A stretch of DNA of 64,000 bases, from assembly GCA_964534325.1 (NCBI GenBank), contig CAZHOR010000001.1, forward strand, positions 62,001 through 126,000, in the 5' to 3' direction. The position numbers were made by a program, and so were the translations under genes. The notes beneath the pieces were generated by a model that was not told the origin of the DNA, did not search any database, and was given only the letters and a program-made list of their open reading frames with translations. Below are positions 51,187 through 59,737 of this stretch, piece by piece (the first letter of the stretch is position 1; each line of letters begins with the position of its first letter). The stretch is from JdFR-22 sp964534325 (GTDB taxonomy: Archaea; Halobacteriota; Archaeoglobi; Archaeoglobales; Archaeoglobaceae).

Positions 51187-51567
51187 TCCTTATTTCGATT
51201 TCTACGCCCTCTCATACTTTCAGACAGGCGTATAGCCTTAAATAATTTTTCTTTTTAGTTTAGATTATGAGAATGGGATTTGTGGTCGAAGACTCGAAGT
51301 CGGCTTTAAGCGACAGACAACACACCGTCTATTCCGTGATTATTTATTTCATGTACCTCTCTTCTTCTTACCGTCATAAAATGGTCCTCACTTTTCTTAT
51401 AATCTGCTGGAGAATCTTCAGTTTCAGAATTGCAAATTTCACAATCACAAGAATGATTTGGATTATCATTGACAAAACTTTTTGCATAAGTGTGTGAGAC
51501 TTTTTTATGCATAATGTTAATTATAACCTCTACCATATCAGGCCATAATTCAATAGGAGGTGTTTCA
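51187..51567. other. Region without a recognised intact gene
   Basis: About 380 nt after tRNA-Arg. The plus strand has a weak hydrophobic frame (51267-51497) without signals; the minus strand has a cysteine-containing frame described separately. AGGAGGTG at 51556 belongs to the next gene. Confidence 0.4.
51306..51530 (-). pseudogene. Possible gene relic with CxCxxC cluster
   Basis: The minus-strand frame reads VSHTYAKSFVNDNPNHSCDCEICNSE (seen in pieces), then DHFMTVRRREVHEINN and a stop. Composition is protein-like, and the CxCxxC plus histidines suggests a metal site such as those at the C-terminus of tRNA-ribosyltransferase-type enzymes, but I do not recognise it. There is no start signal, and the frame overlaps the 5' end of the opposite gene, so it looks like the 3' remnant of a lost gene. 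Confidence 0.3.
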
Positions 51568-51909
51568 ATGGAAAAACAAGTAGATCTGAAGAAAGATATA
51601 GGTAAATACTTTGAAAAATATTTAGAGCACATGCCAGAGTTGGAAGAATTATACTACGACCTTTCCAGCTGTGCATATCAAAATGGAGAACTCTCCTCCA
51701 AAACGAAGAGATTAATGGCCATTGCAGTGGCAGTAGCCTCTGGTTGCCGGGGGTGCATACTTTCCCAGACAGAACATGCATTAAATCAGGGAGCTACCGT
51801 AAAAGAAATATTTGAGGCTTGCGGAGTGGCCATAAGTTTAGGAGGGACTATGGCAGCCGCAGAAGTTACAAGAGTTGTTCAATACTTACAAGAGAAAGGA
51901 GAGATATAA
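51568..51909 (+). CDS. AhpD/carboxymuconolactone decarboxylase-like protein
   Basis: 113 aa, typical single-domain length. The motif ASGCRGCILSQTEHAL gives the AhpD-type redox pair CxxC with a following His; the N- and C-terminal helices (LEELYYDLSSCAYQNG, TVKEIFEACGVAISLG) match the CMD fold. Likely a peroxidase-type or disulfide-reductase role in oxidative stress; substrate unknown. A perfect AGGAGGTG lies 7 nt before the ATG. It is the only intact gene of the patch after tRNA-Arg. Confidence 0.88.
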   Translation: MEKQVDLKKDIGKYFEKYLEHMPELEELYYDLSSCAYQNGELSSKTKRLMAIAVAVASGCRGCILSQTEHALNQGATVKEIFEACGVAISLGGTMAAAEVTRVVQYLQEKGEI

Positions 51910-51962
51910 CACACAAAACACACAATAATGCAATTAAACCATTTTTTGTCAGAACAGGATAA

Positions 51963-52298
51963 AAGATTATAAAAATACCTGGTTATGTATATGAAGAGCT
52001 TAGACTGGTGTTTGAAAGAAATGAAATAGATTTTAGACTTGTTACTGACTTTCTTGCTACCTACGAAAACATTGTTATGGTGGAGAAGGAGTTCCGCACT
52101 GATTTGATCCAGCTTGCTGAGGAGAAAGTCTCTGACAGGAAGGACAGACCCATCTTCATCTATACTTTACTTCTCCATTAAGACGATCCTTCAACTGTTC
52201 TTGTTACAGGAGATAAGGCCTTAAGAAATGCCTTGAACAGCACCAAGGAAGGGTTATCTCTCACCATAAGAGAAGTAATTGAGAGGTTTCAGTCTTAG
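51963..52298 (+). pseudogene. PIN-domain (VapC-like) toxin pseudogene
   Basis: The frame has no ATG at its beginning and is broken by TAA at 52179-52181. Around the break it reads DRPIFIYTLLLH, stop, DDPSTVLVTGDKALRNALNS, then LTIREVIERFQS: the end of a PIN nuclease with the conserved acidic DD and TGDKAL segment. The N-terminal third with the first catalytic Asp is missing. Truncated and nonsense-interrupted, so inactive. It lies between the AhpD-like gene and hicB. Confidence 0.75.
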
Positions 52299-52363
52299 CT
52301 ACCCCCCTAAATACAAACCTATAAAGATAGTAGACAAATACAATTTACTTAAGGAGGAATAAG

Positions 52364-52587
52364 ATGCACAGATATGCCATAGAGATCTTCTACAGCGAAG
52401 AAGATGAGGGATACATTGCTGTAGTCCCCGGGCTCCCTGGCTGCTCTGCCTTCGGTGAAACTGAAGAAGAGGCTTTGAAGGAAGTTAAAACCGCTATGGA
52501 ACTATGGATCGAAGCCACAAAGAAGAAGGAAGAGAAATCCCCAAACCAATGGGAAAAGAACTCCTCAAAAACGCCATAAAAGAATAA
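52364..52587 (+). pseudogene. HicB-family antitoxin with C-terminal frameshift
   Basis: The frame from ATG 52364 (good AAGGAGGAAT site) encodes YAIEIFYSEEDEGYIAVVPG, then GCSAFGETEEEALKEVKTAM, a typical HicB domain, but after IEATKK it runs into an unrelated tail and stops at 52579. Moving one base at the AAGAAGAAGG run (about 52518-52529) restores EGREIPKPMGKELLKNAIKE and a stop at 52587, the normal end of such proteins. So one base is missing. No HicA gene is adjacent. Confidence 0.85.
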
Positions 52588-52719
52588 ATCCAACTATTCT
52601 ATATAAACTACAATACAATTTTAAAAAAAGAGAATGATTGTCTTTATTCTTCTCTTATCTTTGCTATTTTGTTTTTGAGCCTATCTATTTCTTGCTGCAT
52701 ATCCATCATTAGCTTCAGA

Positions 52720-52980
52720 ATGCCTGCGTTCATTATTGTGGCTGTGATGGCCTGGAGAAAAGACGGTATGGGGCAATTGTTAACCCCTGCATTATTCGTT
52801 ATGGGATCTACCTTACTCACACCTCTGGCATTGAGCGAATTCTTAAAGCCCATCTACGGCCTAACCACAGATCTTGCAGGGATGGGGTTGTTCCTCGTCC
52901 TGTCTGGTTTGTTTTTGATGCTCACCGTGGTATATTCATTGAATATCAGCAATACCAGAATAGAAGCAAATAGAAGTTAA
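52720..52980 (+). CDS. Hypothetical membrane protein, 86 aa
   Basis: From ATG 52720 (MPAFIIVAVMAWRKDG) there are about three hydrophobic stretches: FIIVAVMAW, LLTPALFVMGSTLLTPLA and GMGLFLVLSGLFLMLTVVY. I do not recognise a family. There is no ribosome site and no TATA box at a good distance, and the bases just upstream read on the minus strand as a short coiled coil (KLMMDMQQEIDRLKNKIAKI), so this may be the 3' part of a gene joined to other DNA. The stop is the first TAA of an AAGTTAA array. Confidence 0.4.
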   Translation: MPAFIIVAVMAWRKDGMGQLLTPALFVMGSTLLTPLALSEFLKPIYGLTTDLAGMGLFLVLSGLFLMLTVVYSLNISNTRIEANRS

Positions 52981-52994
52981 AAGTTAAAAGTTAA
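52974..52994 (+). repeat. Tandem heptamer AAGTTAA, three copies, across a stop codon
   Basis: Three perfect 7-bp copies. TAA triplets fall at 52978, 52985 and 52992, one in each frame; the first is the stop of the preceding membrane-protein frame. Confidence 0.95.
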
Positions 52995-53103
52995 TAAAAA
53001 AGCTGATATTTGAGGGTAAGGTATTGGAAGTACCTAAACGTTAAACGTAAACGCTGATTAAAGAAGGTAAAAACTTAAGTAATTTCACTATTTGGTTGAT
53101 TTT

Positions 53104-53304
53104 ATGCCCATAAATTTCTGGCAATTCGCAGGAATAGTATTCATTGTGTTATGTATCGCAGATGCAATAATGCTGGTCGTAATGGAAGGGGTTACTTCAC
53201 CTTACAACATATTTATGCAGTCCGTAAATATAATCAATCTTATAGAAGCTTTAATCCTCTCCGGGCTGGTAGTGATAGCCACCAAAATACTGGAAAGATA
53301 CTAA
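53104..53304 (+). CDS. Small two-helix membrane protein, 66 aa
   Basis: ATG 53104 gives MPINFWQFAGIVFIVLCIAD followed by a second hydrophobic segment, NLIEALILSGLVVIATKILE. Unrecognised. An AACTTAAGTAATT element lies about 30 nt upstream, weakly TATA-like. It is convergent with arsC. Likely a real small protein because the two helices, polar turn and basic end are well formed, but function is unknown. Confidence 0.5.
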   Translation: MPINFWQFAGIVFIVLCIADAIMLVVMEGVTSPYNIFMQSVNIINLIEALILSGLVVIATKILERY

Positions 53305-53325
53305 TTTTGGGGTATAGCTTCAGCC

Positions 53326-53727
53326 TTATTTCTCCAGCTCATTTATTAATTCCTTGACATTCTGCTCGATATCCCTCAATACCCTCTTATAGGTTTCCTC
53401 ACTTTTTCCTACAGGGTCCTCCAGGCCCCAGTGCCTCACAGGCTTCGAGGTAGGAATATACGGGCAGGATTCTTCGCAAACGGTTATAATCAAATCAAAA
53501 TCTTCCAGATCGACTTCATCCAGAGTTCTTGGCGCCTCCTTTTCAACAATATAGCCTTCTTCTTTCAGCATCCTTAATGCCGTACTGTCGATCTTATTCG
53601 CTCTTTCCACGCCAGCACTCTCAGCACTCCACTCCTCAGCGTTGGCATTGAACACTGCTTCAGCCATAACGCTCCTGCAGGAGTTGTGGATGCACACGAA
53701 AAGGACTTTATTTCGCTTATCGTTCAT
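53326..53727 (-). CDS. arsC: Low-molecular-weight phosphatase-type arsenate reductase (ArsC)
   Basis: 133 aa LMW protein-tyrosine-phosphatase fold. P-loop VCIHNSCRS (HC-x5-R type), then a second cysteine pair region, ITVCEESCPYIP, and DPVGKSEETYKRV with the catalytic Asp. The added cysteines favour thioredoxin-linked arsenate reductase over plain phosphatase. It lies 7 nt after pstB, as the last gene of the phosphate-uptake operon, where it would handle arsenate that enters through the Pst system. Confidence 0.88.
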   Translation of the reverse strand: MNDKRNKVLFVCIHNSCRSVMAEAVFNANAEEWSAESAGVERANKIDSTALRMLKEEGYIVEKEAPRTLDEVDLEDFDLIITVCEESCPYIPTSKPVRHWGLEDPVGKSEETYKRVLRDIEQNVKELINELEK

Positions 53728-53734
53728 ATAATCC

Positions 53735-54490
53735 TCATCCGATCCTGCCTCTCAGGAAGTTCTCGGTGAGCTCTTTCTTGGGAGCCTCGAACATCTCTTC
53801 AGTGTTCCCCACTTCTATTAACTCCCCCAGATAAAGGAATGCCACCTTATCGGAGACTCTTGCGGCCTGCGGTGGGGAGTGAGTGACCATAATAATAGTA
53901 TAATCCCGTTTAAGCTCGTATATGAGGTCCTCGATCCTGTCAGTAGATATGGGGTCCAGATTGGCAGTGGGCTCGTCCATAAGAAGTATCTGTGGTTTTA
54001 GGGCCAGAGCTCTGGCAATACACAGTCTCTGCTGCTGACCACCACTCAAAGCGGTTGCTGGGGCCTTAAGCCTGTCGGAGATCTCCTCATAGAGGGCTGC
54101 CTTCTTCAGAGCCCATTCTACTCTCTCATTAATCTCGTTTTTGGATTCGTAGAGCTTGTTGAGCTTCAACCCCAGAGAGACATTATCGAAGATGGACATG
54201 TGGGGGAAAGGATTGACCTGCTGGAATACCATACCTATCTGTCTGCGGATCTCGATAGCGTTCATCTTGAATATGCTCTGGTCAAAGAACTTTATATCTC
54301 CTTCAACTCTGGTGTTCGTGTTCAATTCCAGCAATCTATTGAATGCCCTCAGTAAAGTGGATTTGCCACATCCGCTGGGCCCCATAATGGCAAATATGCC
54401 CTTCTCCGGTATCTTCAGGCTGACATCTTTTATGGCATGATTGTCGCCGTAATATATGTGGAGATCGATGGTTTCGATGGAAGTGGTCAT
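53735..54490 (-). CDS. pstB: Phosphate ABC transporter ATPase
   Basis: 251 aa. Walker A GPSGCGKSTLLRAFNRL, Q-loop MVFQQVNPFPHMSIFDNV, signature ALSGGQQQRLCIARAL, Walker B ILLMDEPTANLDP, H-loop VTHSPPQA. The NPFP after the Q-loop and the RAFNRL segment are typical of PstB. The start ATG overlaps the pstA stop (ATGA); the frame open further upstream lies inside pstA and is not used. Energises high-affinity phosphate uptake. Confidence 0.96.
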   Translation of the reverse strand: MTTSIETIDLHIYYGDNHAIKDVSLKIPEKGIFAIMGPSGCGKSTLLRAFNRLLELNTNTRVEGDIKFFDQSIFKMNAIEIRRQIGMVFQQVNPFPHMSIFDNVSLGLKLNKLYESKNEINERVEWALKKAALYEEISDRLKAPATALSGGQQQRLCIARALALKPQILLMDEPTANLDPISTDRIEDLIYELKRDYTIIMVTHSPPQAARVSDKVAFLYLGELIEVGNTEEMFEAPKKELTENFLRGRIG

Positions 54491-55326
54491 AATTTCACCT
54501 CTTTGATGCTTAATCTCACGGGGATGAATATGGCCAAAAAGATTATCATTAATACTAAAGATGCTCCCCATGCTATCTCCTGGTAGTTGGCATACGGCTG
54601 CTGGACCAGATTATATATCATCAGTGGTATGGCCCCTATCGGTTGATCCAGACCGGCAAAATAGACTCGCTGAGCTCCTCCAGCCGTAAACAGTAGGGGT
54701 GCGGTTTCTCCTGCTACCTTGGCCATCCCGATTAGTATGCCGGTGAAAATACCTTTTCTGGCCATCCCCGCCAGTATCCTGAAGACCACCTTGAACCTAT
54801 CAAGACCAAGGCTGAAAGCTGCTTCTCGATAAGTGAATGGTATCTCTCTCATGGCCTCTTCTGTGGAGACCACCACGTAGGGCATCATAACTATTGCCAG
54901 AGCCAGTGCACCTGCAATAGCAGAGTAACTTCCCATGGGAATTACCAGAATCTGCATGACAAAAAGGCCGACCAGAATTGTGGGGAACTCCAGCATGATC
55001 TGGAGCAGGGGCTTGGTTATTCTGCCTACAATACTTTGGGGATACTCAGCCACAAATATGCCCGCAATTAGAGCTATGGGCAAACCGATTAGAGATGTAA
55101 GGAACACCAGAATGAATGTACCCAGTATTGCTGGTCCAATCCCACCCAGTCCACCTCCAGGAGAAGCAAGGGTTCCAGTAAGGAACTCAAAACCTCCTCT
55201 CATCAATACAGGAGATCCTTCGATGAACACCGTTAAGAGTATGTGTAACAGGGGGATGATAGTCAGAATGGATAAGACCGCTACCACCAAAAAGAACAAT
55301 TTCTCTTTCCATATCCTAATAAGCAT
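54487..55326 (-). CDS. pstA: Phosphate ABC transporter permease PstA
   Basis: 279 aa with six predicted membrane helices. The permease motif region is EEAMREIPFTYREAAFSLGLDRFKVV (seen in pieces), with GILIGMAKVAGETAPLLFTAG, a hallmark of PstA/PstC. GGAGTACCC precedes the ATG. The start overlaps pstC by 11 bp and the stop overlaps pstB by 4 bp, so the operon is tightly coupled. Confidence 0.95.
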   Translation of the reverse strand: MLIRIWKEKLFFLVVAVLSILTIIPLLHILLTVFIEGSPVLMRGGFEFLTGTLASPGGGLGGIGPAILGTFILVFLTSLIGLPIALIAGIFVAEYPQSIVGRITKPLLQIMLEFPTILVGLFVMQILVIPMGSYSAIAGALALAIVMMPYVVVSTEEAMREIPFTYREAAFSLGLDRFKVVFRILAGMARKGIFTGILIGMAKVAGETAPLLFTAGGAQRVYFAGLDQPIGAIPLMIYNLVQQPYANYQEIAWGASLVLMIIFLAIFIPVRLSIKEVKL

Positions 55327-56230
55327 GGGTACTCCTCCTGAGTATATATATTGCCAGTATATTCACCGCCAAACCGATAAGGAAGATAGACAACCCTGCA
55401 GCAAATAATGCGCTGACCATGTAATCATAGATGAAAGCATTACCGAACTGGTTGGCGATGAGTGATGATACAGTATAACCTGGGGTGAACAGACTGGGGT
55501 GGATGTTGAAGGCATTTCCCACCACCAGGCTGACCGCAACAGTTTCCCCTATAGCCCTTCCGAAAGCGAGGATCACTCCTGCCACTATTGCCGTCTTAAT
55601 ATATCCCAAAAGGATCTTCGTTGCCTCGTAGTTGGTCGCCCCCACAGAGAATACTGCCTCCCTATATCTGAAGGGGACCATTCTATAGGCCTCTCTAATA
55701 ACTGAAGCCGAGAAGGGGGTTACCATGATCCCCAGCAATATCCCAGCCGACAGGAAGCTGTAACCGGTGAGAGGCTCATAGGAGAACAACGGGATGAAAG
55801 AAAGGTGATTATACAGGGGGTACATCACATAGTTCTTGAGGAAGGGGACCAGGTAGAAGGCACCCCATATACCGTAGAGGATGGTGGGCAGACCGGCCAT
55901 GATGTCTGTACTGATTATGAACCACTCTTTCAGCTTTGCGGGGGCGTAATCAATGACGAATACGGAGTAGCATATAGCCAAAGGCAATGAAACCAGCACT
56001 GCCAGAACGGATGTGTAAACACTACCGTATATGGCAGCAAGCACCCCGTACTTCTCATTTTCAGGCTGCTCTGCAGCCTGCCAGGTATTTGTGGTAAAGA
56101 TATCCAGCCCTTCTCTCTGAAAGATGGGAGCAGAAGTTAAAAAGTAAATGATAAGCATTAAGATAAAGATGCCCAAAATAAGGGTAGGAAAAAATAACGT
56201 GAAGGTTTTGAACCTGTCAGTCATTTGCAT
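55316..56230 (-). CDS. pstC: Phosphate ABC transporter permease PstC
   Basis: 304 aa, about six membrane helices. Seen: GVLAAIYGSVYTSVLAVLVS, GLPTILYGIWGAF, REAYRMVPFRYREAVFSVGA and AFGRAIGETVAVSLVVGNAF, the PstC signatures. The gene begins 8 nt after the pstS stop. The two ATGs at its start are two codons apart; the first is used here. Confidence 0.95.
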   Translation of the reverse strand: MQMTDRFKTFTLFFPTLILGIFILMLIIYFLTSAPIFQREGLDIFTTNTWQAAEQPENEKYGVLAAIYGSVYTSVLAVLVSLPLAICYSVFVIDYAPAKLKEWFIISTDIMAGLPTILYGIWGAFYLVPFLKNYVMYPLYNHLSFIPLFSYEPLTGYSFLSAGILLGIMVTPFSASVIREAYRMVPFRYREAVFSVGATNYEATKILLGYIKTAIVAGVILAFGRAIGETVAVSLVVGNAFNIHPSLFTPGYTVSSLIANQFGNAFIYDYMVSALFAAGLSIFLIGLAVNILAIYILRRSTHAY

Positions 56231-56238
56231 GTCGAGGG

Positions 56239-57354
56239 TTACAAACCAAGTTCATTTAACATTTTCTCTGTTATTTCCTCTGGAAGCCCAACATATCCAG
56301 TAGCAAGGTTCTCTTCTTTCTGCCCTTCAGTAAAAATCCATTTCACGAACTCCTTTAGAGCTTCCTCCTTGTTCTTGTTGTCGTAATTCTTCCACATCAG
56401 CATATGACTGAAAGCAACAATGGGATATGAGTTTTCACCCTCAGCGTTGAGCAGGGACCTTATATCCTCCTTATATCCTTCACCTGGTGCCGGGACTTCT
56501 GACTTGACATTAGAAACGGCTTCCTTTATTGTTTCTGGTGAAGCTTCTACGAATTCACCGGCATTATTCTTTAGGGATGCAGTTTTGAGGTCCTCTTCAT
56601 AAACATAGGACAATTCAGTATATGCAATGGAGTAATCATTATCGTTTAAGGCAACGACAACTCCTGGGTTCCCTTTTCCGCCTACACCTCTTCCTTCCTG
56701 GTCCACTAGCCATTCAACTGTTTTGCCTGCGCCTATTTTTTCTTCCCACTCGCTGTTGACCATGCTCAAATAGTTGGTGAAGATATCTGTGGTCCCGCTG
56801 CTGTCACTCCTGTGAACCACAATTATTCTTTTATGAGGTATGTCAGCTTCGGGATTGAGTTCCTTTATCTGGGAGTTGTCCCAGTACTCGATATTGCCCA
56901 TAAAGATGTCTGCAAGGGTTTGACCATCCAGTTTAAGGTCATCCACACCGGGGACGTTGTGAACTATGACTACGGCACCCACAATTATGGGGAACTGTTG
57001 AGGGTCACCCTGTTTTTCCAGCTCATTCCACAAGTTTTCTCTAAGAGGAGGGTCACTACAGGCGAAATCCACAAGCCCCTGCATAAAATCGTTCTGACCG
57101 CCACCACTACCTTTACCAGTGTACTCTATGGAAACATTTGTGTTTTGCTTGGTGTATGTATCTACCCAACTATCCAGTTGAGGTTGGGGGAAAGTAGCGC
57201 CACTTCCCCGAAGAGTTACTTCCCCTTGAGAATCTTGGCCATCTTGGGCGCATCCCATAAGGAATGCGGAAAGCAATAAAAGACCTACCAATAACACCCC
57301 TTTTTTCATACAACTGGACAAATCACAGCCTAATATCAATACTTTTCGGTTCAT
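56239..57354 (-). CDS. pstS: Phosphate-binding lipoprotein PstS
   Basis: 371 aa. A signal segment ends in the lipobox LMGCAQ (Cys about 35), so the mature protein is probably anchored by lipid. Phosphate-site motifs: LRGSGATFPQP, YTGKGSGGGQNDFM, FACSDPPL and VHRSDSSGTTDIF. It delivers phosphate to PstCA. The ATG at 57354 fits a TATA box 27 nt upstream; the internal ATG at 57309 would give a conventional short signal peptide. First gene of pstSCAB-arsC. Confidence 0.94.
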   Translation of the reverse strand: MNRKVLILGCDLSSCMKKGVLLVGLLLLSAFLMGCAQDGQDSQGEVTLRGSGATFPQPQLDSWVDTYTKQNTNVSIEYTGKGSGGGQNDFMQGLVDFACSDPPLRENLWNELEKQGDPQQFPIIVGAVVIVHNVPGVDDLKLDGQTLADIFMGNIEYWDNSQIKELNPEADIPHKRIIVVHRSDSSGTTDIFTNYLSMVNSEWEEKIGAGKTVEWLVDQEGRGVGGKGNPGVVVALNDNDYSIAYTELSYVYEEDLKTASLKNNAGEFVEASPETIKEAVSNVKSEVPAPGEGYKEDIRSLLNAEGENSYPIVAFSHMLMWKNYDNKNKEEALKEFVKWIFTEGQKEENLATGYVGLPEEITEKMLNELGL

Positions 57355-57521
57355 ATGAACTCCGTTAGAAGTTAGGTATATATTGTTTGTCTGAATACAT
57401 TATACATCTACATTTTTCTATATAGGTATAAATACCCATATTTACTCTATATACGCCTATACATTTTATTTAGAATACTTTAAACAACAATTGATATATA
57501 CATGATATTAAGTGGTGGATT
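57355..57521. promoter_or_regulatory. Divergent pstS/phoU promoter region with inverted repeats
   Basis: TATA boxes lie about 25-27 nt from both genes: AATATATACC-type on the minus strand (57376-57385) for pstS and TGATATATA (57492-57500) for phoU. Between them are the palindrome GGTATAAATACC (57425-57436) and the spaced pair TATAGG (57421) and CCTATA (57456). These are candidate operators for the AbrB-PhoU protein encoded next door. Confidence 0.55.
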
Positions 57522-58496
57522 ATGGCCAGAGAAGGAAGGAAGATCTATTCCAGCGGTAAGAGCAGCTTTATCTTGACTTTGCCCAAAAAATGGATCTCCG
57601 AAAACGATTTGAACAGCGGTGACCTTATACTGATGGACGTAGGAAAGAACGAGCTGAGAATATTCCCTAAGGAACCGGAGAAAGGTAAGAAAGAGGCAGT
57701 TATAGATGATAGAGAGTTAAAGGGAGAGGCTCTGGTGAGACGTATTATCTCCTTCTATATTGCAGGCTATGACTCCATAGTGGTAAGATACTACAATGAG
57801 GAGCAGAGAAAAGCAATTACTTCTTGTTCTGAGCTGCTCATAGGTTTTGAGGTCCTGGAAGACATTGGTAAAGAGATACAGACCGAGGTATTTCTGGACT
57901 TCAAGAGGTTGCGGACCACGGATATCGTAGAGAAGATATCCCGGATATGCCACAGCATGTTCTCCGACTTTTGCAAAGCCTTCCACGAGTATGATCCCTA
58001 TATATGCACTTCTATAATCGCCAGAGAGAAAGAGATAGACAAGCTCCACTTCCTCATATTGAGGCAGCTCAAGATAGCTTCCGACTACTCCGACGTAAGG
58101 GACTTTCTGGAGGTACAGGGCAAGATGATGGAGTACAGAACGGTCGTAAGGGCGCTGGAGAGGGTTGCGGACCACGCCGCCAACATAGCCAGGGCCTTAA
58201 TGAAATTGAGAAAACCAATACCAGAGCTGTGCTCCCTCACCAATCTAGCCTCAGATATGCTCCAGACCTCGGTTGTCTCCTTCTTCAAGCTGGAATCAGA
58301 GTTCGCAGAAGAAGTGCTGGAGAAATACGATAATCTCCTCGACCAGGAACAGGACTACCTGAGACACATAATGGACAGAGATGTTGAAGAGGCTTTGATG
58401 ATAAAGACCATAATAGACAGCCTTTTCAGGATAGCCGGATACTCCGCAGATATAGCAGAAGTCGCTATCAACCTCAGCGTGGTTCGACAAGAATGA
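57522..58496 (+). CDS. phoU: PhoU-family regulator with N-terminal AbrB/SpoVT DNA-binding domain
   Basis: 324 aa. The first 50 residues (IYSSGKSSFILTLPKKWISE, then LNSGDLILMDVGKNELRIFP) are a swapped-hairpin AbrB domain. The rest has two PhoU helical repeats, with the metal-binding type helices EKEIDKLHFLILRQLKIA and VRALERVADHAANIARAL. This archaeal fusion can bind DNA directly, unlike bacterial PhoU. It is divergent from pstSCAB-arsC, and a TATA box lies 25 nt upstream of its ATG. It probably represses the pst operon when phosphate is plentiful. Confidence 0.92.
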   Translation: MAREGRKIYSSGKSSFILTLPKKWISENDLNSGDLILMDVGKNELRIFPKEPEKGKKEAVIDDRELKGEALVRRIISFYIAGYDSIVVRYYNEEQRKAITSCSELLIGFEVLEDIGKEIQTEVFLDFKRLRTTDIVEKISRICHSMFSDFCKAFHEYDPYICTSIIAREKEIDKLHFLILRQLKIASDYSDVRDFLEVQGKMMEYRTVVRALERVADHAANIARALMKLRKPIPELCSLTNLASDMLQTSVVSFFKLESEFAEEVLEKYDNLLDQEQDYLRHIMDRDVEEALMIKTIIDSLFRIAGYSADIAEVAINLSVVRQE

Positions 58497-58531
58497 AGTA
58501 CGGATAATTTACCATCCAGGGAATAGAAGGC

Positions 58532-59249
58532 ATGGAAGAACTGGTGCTTTTGATAGCATTTATCGGAGCGTTCGTCTCCACCATAGCCGGTTTCGGGTCT
58601 GCAACCATTTTAATACCTTTCATCTCCCTCATTATTGATATAAAAAGTGCCATTGTGCTGGCCGCCATTTTTCATTTTGCCAACAATGTGAGTAAGCTGG
58701 GTTTGATGAGTAGGTCAGTGAACTCTAAGCTATTCGTAGTCTATGGGCTGCCCAGTGTAGTTACAGCCCTATTTGGAGCGTGGATGTTCGGACGGGCTGA
58801 CACGGCATTAATAGGTATAACATTCTCCATTTTCCTCATAATCTTCTCCATCTATTCACTATACCGACCGAGCTTCCACATACCAGAAAAGGATAGTCTA
58901 TTAGCGGCTGGAGGGCTGTTATCTGGATTTACTTCCGGTCTGATAGGGGTGGGTGGTGCTATCAGGAGCATGTTCCTCATCTCCACCTTCTTGAAGAAGG
59001 AAGCTTATATTGCCACCGCTGCCAGCATAGCCATATTAGTGGATATCTCCAGAGTTAGCATCTATCTCTACCAGGGAAGTCTGTTCCAGAAATACATTGT
59101 GTGGGTCGCTCCACTGGTTATCATGGCCTTTGCAGGAGCATTCTTTGGTAGAAAAGCTGAAATACATGAACGAAGAATACGTGCGGAAAGCGGTGCTCAT
59201 AGCACTATTATTGATGGGAATCAGGATGTTGTATGTTTTCAGTCCTTAA
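58532..59249 (+). pseudogene. TauE/SafE (TSUP) permease with a late frameshift
   Basis: The first 207 codons are a normal TSUP permease: FIGAFVSTIAGFGSATILIP, FHFANNVSKLG, YGLPSVVTALFGAW, and GLLSGFTSGLIGVGGAIRS (second half), ending AFAGAFFGRK. After an A4 run (59152-59155) the frame continues into a hydrophilic tail to 59281. The +1 frame instead gives LKYMNEEYVRKAVLIALLLM, then GIRMLYVFSP and a stop at 59249, exactly the missing last helix. So one extra A, real or a base-calling error. Substrate probably an anion such as sulfite or sulfonate. Confidence 0.9.
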
Positions 59250-59358
59250 GGAGAGAGATTAAACATCGATTTCATATGTAACTAAATAAGGTACTGATTG
59301 TAATATAATAGATCCACCTTATTTTATTTAGGAAAGTAATAAATAACATTATCCATTA

Positions 59359-59700
59359 ATGACTATCACGGCAGAATGTGAGAAATGTAAAAATAGTAAT
59401 GGGGATGGATTAATTGAGAACACTTTACTGACTCCCAATAATCCCAGTAATAACAGAAATGGAGATCATAATTGCCCAATTTGTAACAATGTAACGAACA
59501 GGATTTACATCAAAAATCAGTCTTGTCAACTCTTTAGCCCAGAGATAAAAGGAATAGGGTGGATATGCCTGAATTGCGGGACAGTAGAGCTTGACTTCAA
59601 ATGGTTCAATCCAGAGAGCATAAATAAAGTCCTAAATGAAGATACAGATAGAGATAATGGCGCTCACAGTCCCTACTTAATGTATTTAGAAAAAAGGTAA
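59359..59700 (+). CDS. Zinc-ribbon protein, 113 aa
   Basis: Three cysteine pairs: CEKCKNS at the N-terminus, CPICNNV in the middle and CLNCGTVEL near residue 75, so at least one zinc ribbon and perhaps two. The C-terminal LMYLEKR stretch is repeated in a fragment at 60042. Not recognised as a named family. An AAATAACATTATCC element upstream may be the promoter, and no ribosome site is seen. Codon use is more AT-rich than in neighbouring housekeeping genes. Confidence 0.65.
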   Translation: MTITAECEKCKNSNGDGLIENTLLTPNNPSNNRNGDHNCPICNNVTNRIYIKNQSCQLFSPEIKGIGWICLNCGTVELDFKWFNPESINKVLNEDTDRDNGAHSPYLMYLEKR

Positions 59701-59737
59701 ATACGATAAGCCACTATAGTACTAATAAGGGGTAGTT

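Noticed and set aside
51267..51497. 76-aa hydrophobic frame after tRNA-Arg
   Set aside because: No start signal, low complexity, and the opposite strand has more protein-like sequence.
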